From contig NC_012991.1 in the NCBI RefSeq assembly GCF_000026365.1, forward strand, positions 310,001-374,000: a stretch of DNA of 64,000 nt. Reading direction: 5' to 3'. Shown here piece after piece: positions 59,440 to 64,000 of this stretch; within the stretch, counting starts at the first letter, position 1, and each line of letters begins with the position of its first letter. Position numbers and translations under genes: made by a program. The stretch comes from Zygosaccharomyces rouxii (lineage: Eukaryota; Ascomycota; Saccharomycetes; Saccharomycetales; Saccharomycetaceae). The notes below the pieces were generated by a model, which searched no databases, was not told the origin of the DNA, and saw only the letters and a list, made by a program, of their open reading frames with translations.

Positions 59440-60969
59440 ATGTTTAGTTTTGGTGCCGGGAATAATACGTCTGGTGGAAGTAACACTTCTGGTGGTCTAT
59501 TCGGTAATAAACCTGCCGGTAATACGGGGTTCACATTTGGTGGGGGATCTAATCAAGGTTCTCAACCTGGGGGGTTTGCGTTTGGTCAACCGAACACCAG
59601 CTCTGGTGCCAATAACAATGCAGTAGGTGGAACTAGTGGCGGTGGCGGATTATTTGGAAATAAGCCTGCCGGTGGAGGATTGTTTGGAGGTCAGAATAAC
59701 CAACAGAGTACTGGAGGCGGATTGTTTGGAAGCCAGAGTAATCAACAGAGCTCTGGCGGTGGATTGTTTGGCGGTCAAAATAATCAACCAAGCGGTGGGG
59801 GATTATTCGGCAGCAAACCTGCAGGAAGCGGCGGACTATTTGGTGGTCAGACCAATCAGCAAGGTGGTGGGGGATTATTCGGTGGTCAGAACAATCAGCA
59901 ACAGCCTCAACAGCCATCGCTATTTGGTGCCTCTGCACAACAACCACAACCACAACAACCACAACCGCAACAGCCCCAAAACTCGTTATTTGGATCTGCC
60001 ACTACACAACCTTCATTTGCCTGGTCTCAACCTCAGAACAATCAACCAATGTTTCAACAACAACAACAACAGCAGCAGCAACAGCAACAACAGCAACAGC
60101 AACAGCAGCAACAACAACAATTCCAGCAACAACAGCAGCAACAACTGCAATTCCAACAACAACATTCTAACTACCCGCAACAGGTGCAAGAACAAGTGGT
60201 TAAATTGAAAGATTCCTGGGATCCAACTTCCAACAAGACCAAATTAAAAACTTTTGTCTACAACAAAGCAAAAGAAACAGATGCAAGACTATACAACAAA
60301 CCACCAGATGTGACCCAAGACGATTGGGATCATGCAATGGATAATAAACCTTCTGCAGATGTTATTCCCGTGCAGCTGTATGGATTTGAAGGTCTTAACC
60401 AACGTAATCAATTGCAAAGAGAAAACGTTGCACAAGCTCGTGTCATTTTAAACCAAATATTGGAAGAATCAACACAACTACAACAGAAGCACGAATTGGA
60501 TACAGCAGCAAGAATTTTAAAAGCACAGACTAGAAATGTTCAAATTGAAAGAAGAATATTAAGATTGGGAACACAACTAGCTATCCTGAAGGGTAGGGGA
60601 CTTCCGTTGAGTATAACCGAGGAAAAAATGTGGTCACAATTCCAATCGTTATTACAACGTAGTAACAATCCTGCTGGATTAGGGAAGACAAACGAATTAT
60701 GGGCAAGATTGGCTGTACTTAAAGAAAGGGCTAAAAACATTTCTGATCAATTAGATAGTACAGTAGTGGTTATCAATGAGAATGGTGGAGACATTTCCAC
60801 TAATCGTGGCGGTGACAAGGAGAAAACTGCAAAGAGATCAGATGAAGATTTGGAGAATAGAATTGACGTCATTGCAGAGATTTTGAGCAATCAACAACGA
60901 GGCATATGTTATTTAAACGAAGTTCTTGAAAAGGATCATTCTAATTTGGATAAATTGACCAAAAAATAA
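59440..60969 (+). CDS. NUP57: Nup57, FG nucleoporin of the central channel
   Basis: The 509-residue protein (541 in S. cerevisiae) has an FG domain in residues 1-205 with GLFG repeats in a GGGLFGGQNNQQ-type tandem, then a Gln tract (about 206-250), then the conserved coiled-coil region of the Nup54 family (about 255-505; SWDPTSNKTKLKTFVYNKA, GFEGLNQR). Nup57 binds Nup49 and Nsp1 in the central transport channel of the nuclear pore. The FG region is encoded by near-repeats of about 40-60 bp (59640-59900) and the Gln tract by CAA/CAG runs (60052-60170). Confidence 0.96.
   Translation: MFSFGAGNNTSGGSNTSGGLFGNKPAGNTGFTFGGGSNQGSQPGGFAFGQPNTSSGANNNAVGGTSGGGGLFGNKPAGGGLFGGQNNQQSTGGGLFGSQSNQQSSGGGLFGGQNNQPSGGGLFGSKPAGSGGLFGGQTNQQGGGGLFGGQNNQQQPQQPSLFGASAQQPQPQQPQPQQPQNSLFGSATTQPSFAWSQPQNNQPMFQQQQQQQQQQQQQQQQQQQQQQFQQQQQQQLQFQQQHSNYPQQVQEQVVKLKDSWDPTSNKTKLKTFVYNKAKETDARLYNKPPDVTQDDWDHAMDNKPSADVIPVQLYGFEGLNQRNQLQRENVAQARVILNQILEESTQLQQKHELDTAARILKAQTRNVQIERRILRLGTQLAILKGRGLPLSITEEKMWSQFQSLLQRSNNPAGLGKTNELWARLAVLKERAKNISDQLDSTVVVINENGGDISTNRGGDKEKTAKRSDEDLENRIDVIAEILSNQQRGICYLNEVLEKDHSNLDKLTKK
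59640..60170 (+). repeat. GLFG-coding repeats and CAA/CAG tract in NUP57
   Basis: Seven or more degenerate units encoding GGGLFG(G/S)xxN follow each other from 59640 to about 59900, then CAA/CAG runs encode about 30 glutamines to 60170, broken by Phe and Leu codons. Such arrays vary in length between strains. Confidence 0.8.
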
Positions 60970-61027
60970 TAATAATCCTAATAGAAAATAATAACAATAA
61001 TCACAGAAGTTTACGTATTTTTGTTTG

Positions 61028-61687
61028 TCATACAAACCCTTTAAACCCATGGGTCAAGATATCTAATCGATCTTGACATAGTTGGTCGGATTCACTTCTT
61101 AGACCTAATCCGATAAACCATTTTTGCATTTCAAATGGCATAGCTTCAAAATCTGGATAAATCTGTGATTTTAAAGTTAGGATTTCATTTGTACTTTTTA
61201 ACTGATGGGTATTACCTTCGTAATCTGCCTCATTAGGTATCTTGGTATCAAGTACCCATGGTTCAACTTTTACAAAATCTGGTAACGCATGTAACTCATA
61301 TCTTTTCTGCCTTTCATAAATATCTAATTGTGTTTTCCATGCTTCATGTAGTTGTACCAACCCTTCGTGGTCTTCTTCATCTTTTATGGGTTGGTCCAAG
61401 GGAACCATCGATGATGATCTAGCAAGAGAATCTTGATCCATCTGTATGCCTTTTAACCCGTAGAAAAACTGCGATAAAAGCTGTCTTTGTCCATTAACCA
61501 CAATATCTAAACGTCTATTATCCCTTGACAACGACTGAGTATTGAACAAGTAAGGCCTTGCATATAAAACTTTACCTAACCTGTTCAATTCGCTAACGAT
61601 ATATCTATAACACGACAATTCATTGAATGTATACTTTGATGGTTGTGCAAATTTCAGATTCAATGCAATACAATTCTTAATCATCAC
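61028..61687 (-). CDS. MSS18: Probable Mss18, mitochondrial intron splicing factor
   Basis: The 219-residue protein is assigned mainly by position between NUP57/COG2 and TOM5/SPN1 homologs, where S. cerevisiae has MSS18 (YPR134W, 268 residues), which is required for splicing of COX1 intron aI5-beta. Visible traits are an N-terminal TFNELSCYRYIVSELNRLGKVLYARPYLFN block, a helical region and a C-terminal FEAMPFEMQKWFIGLGLRSESDQ. An N-terminal targeting signal is weak (MMIKNCIALNLKFAQPSKY). It converges with NUP57 with only 58 bp between stops. Confidence 0.72.
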   Translation of the reverse strand: MMIKNCIALNLKFAQPSKYTFNELSCYRYIVSELNRLGKVLYARPYLFNTQSLSRDNRRLDIVVNGQRQLLSQFFYGLKGIQMDQDSLARSSSMVPLDQPIKDEEDHEGLVQLHEAWKTQLDIYERQKRYELHALPDFVKVEPWVLDTKIPNEADYEGNTHQLKSTNEILTLKSQIYPDFEAMPFEMQKWFIGLGLRSESDQLCQDRLDILTHGFKGFV

Positions 61688-61807
61688 TTCCTCACAAAGA
61701 TAAAAGTCCTTCGTAGGTTAAACAGTACTGTGGTTGGATTGATTTTTCAATTCATACATAAAACATATATACACGATATACCATATAAAACTACGCAAAT
61801 ATGCACT

Positions 61808-61960
61808 CTATTTCCATTGTCTCTTGACGAAATGCAATGCTAGAGGGGTGAGCCATAGAATGGCACCAGCATAAACTGCGTTCATGACAGTCTTGTTGGT
61901 AGATTGTTGGTGAAGCTTCTTTTCTTCTTCGCTAGGTTCTTGTTGTGGTAGACCAAACAT
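61808..61960 (-). CDS. TOM5: Tom5, small subunit of the mitochondrial TOM complex
   Basis: The 50-residue product begins MFGLPQQEPSEEEKKLHQQ and has one membrane segment (about residues 26-43, NAVYAGAILWLTPLAL) before the end HFVKRQWK. The opening MFGLPQQE, the acidic stretch, and the ending KRQWK closely match S. cerevisiae Tom5, also 50 residues. Tom5 is tail-anchored in the outer mitochondrial membrane and helps pass precursors to Tom40. It is too short for ordinary ORF cut-offs. Position fits YPR133W-A, divergent from SPN1 with 233 bp between starts. Confidence 0.96.
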   Translation of the reverse strand: MFGLPQQEPSEEEKKLHQQSTNKTVMNAVYAGAILWLTPLALHFVKRQWK

Positions 61961-62193
61961 TATTATAGAGCTGTGGGGTAAAGTTACAGTTGAGACTATA
62001 GTTTACTTGCTAATATCGACTTCCTTAAGAGGCTCTTAGGGGTCTATATAGGTTGCTTTTGTGTGTAACTTCAAGTTAAGTGAAATTTTTCACCTTCCGT
62101 CTCATACATATATATACAATCGATGTTGAAGACCTTTTAAACAAGAGCACTACAGTCAGGTGAAACGAAAAATCCTCAATAATCGATTCAAAA

Positions 62194-63324
62194 ATGAGCA
62201 GTGAAGAGCCTGCACAGGTTGTAGACTCTTTAGCGAGTCCAGAAGGTCCAGCTGGAGTGGATACGAACGGAACAGCAGAGACGACAACAGCAGCAGAGAC
62301 AGCAGCAGCAGCAGCAGCAGATAGACAGCGCAAACATATTGAAAAGAGTGGTAGTGATGACGAGAGTGATGGTGATGCAGATCCAGAGGCAGAAGCAGCC
62401 AAAAATGCACGTATAGCTACGAATCAGCAGTTAGATGAAATCGATAACACTCATCGTAATCGCCAAGAGCTAGAGGAGAAGCTAGATAAGATTATTAAGA
62501 AACCTAAGGCAAGGAGGAGTAGAAGAGACGAAGATGATTTGGAACAGTTTCTAGATGAAAAGATCCTAAGGTTAAAGGATGAGATGAATGTTGCTGCACA
62601 AATCGATGTAGATACTTTAAACAAGAGGTTGGAAACCGGTGATAACTCATTAATTGCCATGCAGAAGGTCAAACTATTGCCCAAGGTGGAAAGCGTCCTA
62701 TCTAAAGCTCATCTTGCGGATACCATATTGGATAATAACCTTTTACAAAGTGTAAGAATTTGGTTAGAGCCATTGCCAGATGGATCGTTACCATCATTTG
62801 AAATTCAAAAATCTTTATTTGCCGCCCTTGAGAAGCTGCCAATCAAGACTGAACATTTAAAGGAAAGTGGTTTGGGTCGTGTCATAATTTTTTACACTAA
62901 ATCTAAACGTGTAGAACCACCATTGGCCAGATTAGCGGATAGATTAATTGCAGAATGGACAAGACCAATTATCGGAGCATCTGATAACTATAGAGATAAG
63001 AGAATTTTACAGTTGGAATTTGATGCTGAAAAGATGAGAAAGAAGGCAGCCTTAGATTCTGCAAAGAGCCGTAAGAAGAAATCAGGTAAAAAGATTACAG
63101 CCCAGGGATCGACTTCACAATCATTATACGAACAAGCAGCAGCTCGCAGGAACAGAGCCGCTGCACCTGCACCAACTACAACTGATTACAAGTATGCTCC
63201 AACGAGTAATTTGAATCCCACTTCTGGTCCTTCAAAGATTGCAGGTGTTGGTTCATCGTTGAACAACAGCGAAATGTACAAGAGACTAACCTCAAGACTA
63301 CAAAAGGGTAAACGTTCTAAATAG
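62194..63324 (+). CDS. SPN1: Spn1/Iws1, transcription elongation factor
   Basis: The 376-residue protein (410 in S. cerevisiae) has an acidic, Ala-rich N-terminus (from a GCA repeat near 62305-62330), a central TFIIS N-terminal (LW) domain at about residues 125-275 (QKVKLLPKVESVLSKAHLADTILDNNLLQSVRIWLEPLPDGSLP) and a basic tail. Spn1 binds Spt6, RNA polymerase II and nucleosomes. The core LLPKVESVL is typical of the family. Its 3' end converges with RPS23, 147 bp between stops. Confidence 0.96.
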   Translation: MSSEEPAQVVDSLASPEGPAGVDTNGTAETTTAAETAAAAAADRQRKHIEKSGSDDESDGDADPEAEAAKNARIATNQQLDEIDNTHRNRQELEEKLDKIIKKPKARRSRRDEDDLEQFLDEKILRLKDEMNVAAQIDVDTLNKRLETGDNSLIAMQKVKLLPKVESVLSKAHLADTILDNNLLQSVRIWLEPLPDGSLPSFEIQKSLFAALEKLPIKTEHLKESGLGRVIIFYTKSKRVEPPLARLADRLIAEWTRPIIGASDNYRDKRILQLEFDAEKMRKKAALDSAKSRKKKSGKKITAQGSTSQSLYEQAAARRNRAAAPAPTTTDYKYAPTSNLNPTSGPSKIAGVGSSLNNSEMYKRLTSRLQKGKRSK

Positions 63325-63471
63325 TTTAAATATAATCAAATCAAATTAAATCAAATCTAATCATTACAATTTTCGATTTCTATTTTAAAAATTTCGATTC
63401 TTAATAATTAAAACGTGCAACTATCTAAGGCTCGTATTTGGCAGATACACTATAAGGTACACTAAACACAT

Positions 63472-63909
63472 TCAAGATCTTGGCTTTTCCTTCTTCTCCC
63501 TGTATAGAGCCCACAAGGAGACACCAGAAACTTTGACGACCTTGAATCTAACACCTGGAATATCACCCTTAGCCTTACCCTTTCTACCGAAACCGGCCAA
63601 AAGCACTTCGTCGTTTTCATCGACAAAGTTTAAACAACCATCGTTAGGAACAAAGGCGGTAACTTTCTTACCGTTCTTGATCAATTGAACTCTAACACAT
63701 TTTCTGATAGCAGAGTTTGGTTGTTTGGATTCCACACCGATCTTTTCAAGGACAATACCTTTAGCGTGAGATGAACCACCGAAAGGAGAAGATTTGAAAG
63801 CAGTACCCAAAAGTCTCTTTTTGTAGTTGTTTTCAGCCCAACGGTTGTTTCTTCTGTGGACACGCAACTTTCTAGCGGAGTTCAAACCTCTTGGCTTACC
63901 CTTACCCAT
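63472..63909 (-). CDS. RPS23: Ribosomal protein uS12 (Rps23)
   Basis: The 145-residue protein equals eukaryotic uS12: [15 protein letters not shown] at the start, and the conserved loop [13 protein letters not shown], which carries the proline that is dihydroxylated in yeast and affects decoding accuracy. It belongs to the 40S decoding centre. S. cerevisiae RPS23A/B have an intron after about 21 codons; here the frame passes through without a break, so the coding region is intronless. Codon bias is strong. Only 91 bp of its promoter are in the window. Confidence 0.98.
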   Translation of the reverse strand: MGKGKPRGLNSARKLRVHRRNNRWAENNYKKRLLGTAFKSSPFGGSSHAKGIVLEKIGVESKQPNSAIRKCVRVQLIKNGKKVTAFVPNDGCLNFVDENDEVLLAGFGRKGKAKGDIPGVRFKVVKVSGVSLWALYREKKEKPRS

Positions 63910-64000
63910 CCTGGTTGTTTGGTTTTGTCGATTTGTTTGGAATAAACCTTTCTATAATATGCCCAACTAACGTTAATATCCAAATGAATATTGGTTAACG

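Noticed and set aside
59633..60208. ORFs in other frames of NUP57 rich in Leu, Asn or Val
   Set aside because: They result from the CAA/CAG and GGT-rich repeats being open in several frames.

Overview
The window is nuclear DNA of a budding yeast (Saccharomycetaceae): about 40% GC, dense mostly intronless genes, one spliceosomal intron with canonical yeast signals, and tRNA genes nearly identical to those of Saccharomyces. The gene order points to a lineage that did not undergo the whole-genome duplication. Genes that lie on two paralogous S. cerevisiae segments are interleaved here on a single segment. A Zygosaccharomyces/Torulaspora-type yeast fits, but I cannot name the species from sequence alone.

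Left block (about 1-34430) merges S. cerevisiae chromosome V (YER111C-YER120W) with chromosome II (YBL084C-YBL092W): SWI4, LSM4, TMN3, tRNA-Asp, CDC27, BOI1/2, an unidentified 266-aa gene, a YBL086C-type C2 protein, a doubtful 152-aa ORF, SLX8, RPL23, TEL1, SHO1, AVT5/6, MRP21, MAP2, SCS2/SCS22 (with intron) and RPL32.

Right block (about 35085-63909) merges chromosome XVI (YPR132W-YPR145W) with chromosome VII (YGR118W-YGR124W): ASN1, NOC4, tRNA-Ile, PPT1, tRNA-Arg, RRP15, KAR3, TAZ1, LOA1, a YGR122W/PalC-type gene, tRNA-Leu (with intron), MEP1/3, tRNA-Asn, RRP9, CTF4, COG2, NUP57, MSS18, TOM5 (50 codons), SPN1 and RPS23. The two blocks meet between RPL32 and ASN1, which looks like an ancestral rearrangement breakpoint.

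The genes are housekeeping and do not form one pathway. Groups do recur: ribosome and ribosome biogenesis (RPL23, RPL32, RPS23, NOC4, RRP15, RRP9, MRP21), chromosome maintenance and cell cycle (SWI4, CDC27, SLX8, TEL1, CTF4, KAR3), and membrane or lipid functions (TMN3, BOI, SHO1, AVT, SCS2, TAZ1, LOA1, MEP). The regulatory sequence matches these roles: PAC/RRPE/Reb1 elements at NOC4, RRP15 and RRP9; Rap1- and Tbf1-type sites at ribosomal protein genes; a Gcn4 site at ASN1; MCB elements near SWI4; a GATA site at MEP; and TCAACAA initiator motifs at three tRNA genes.

I found no mobile element, CRISPR array, gene cluster of foreign origin or clearly novel system. The most interesting residues are non-coding: iterated PAC motifs, several precise inverted repeats, a TAGGCRG cluster at the synteny junction, intron loss from two ribosomal protein genes, and two fast-evolving unidentified ORFs.
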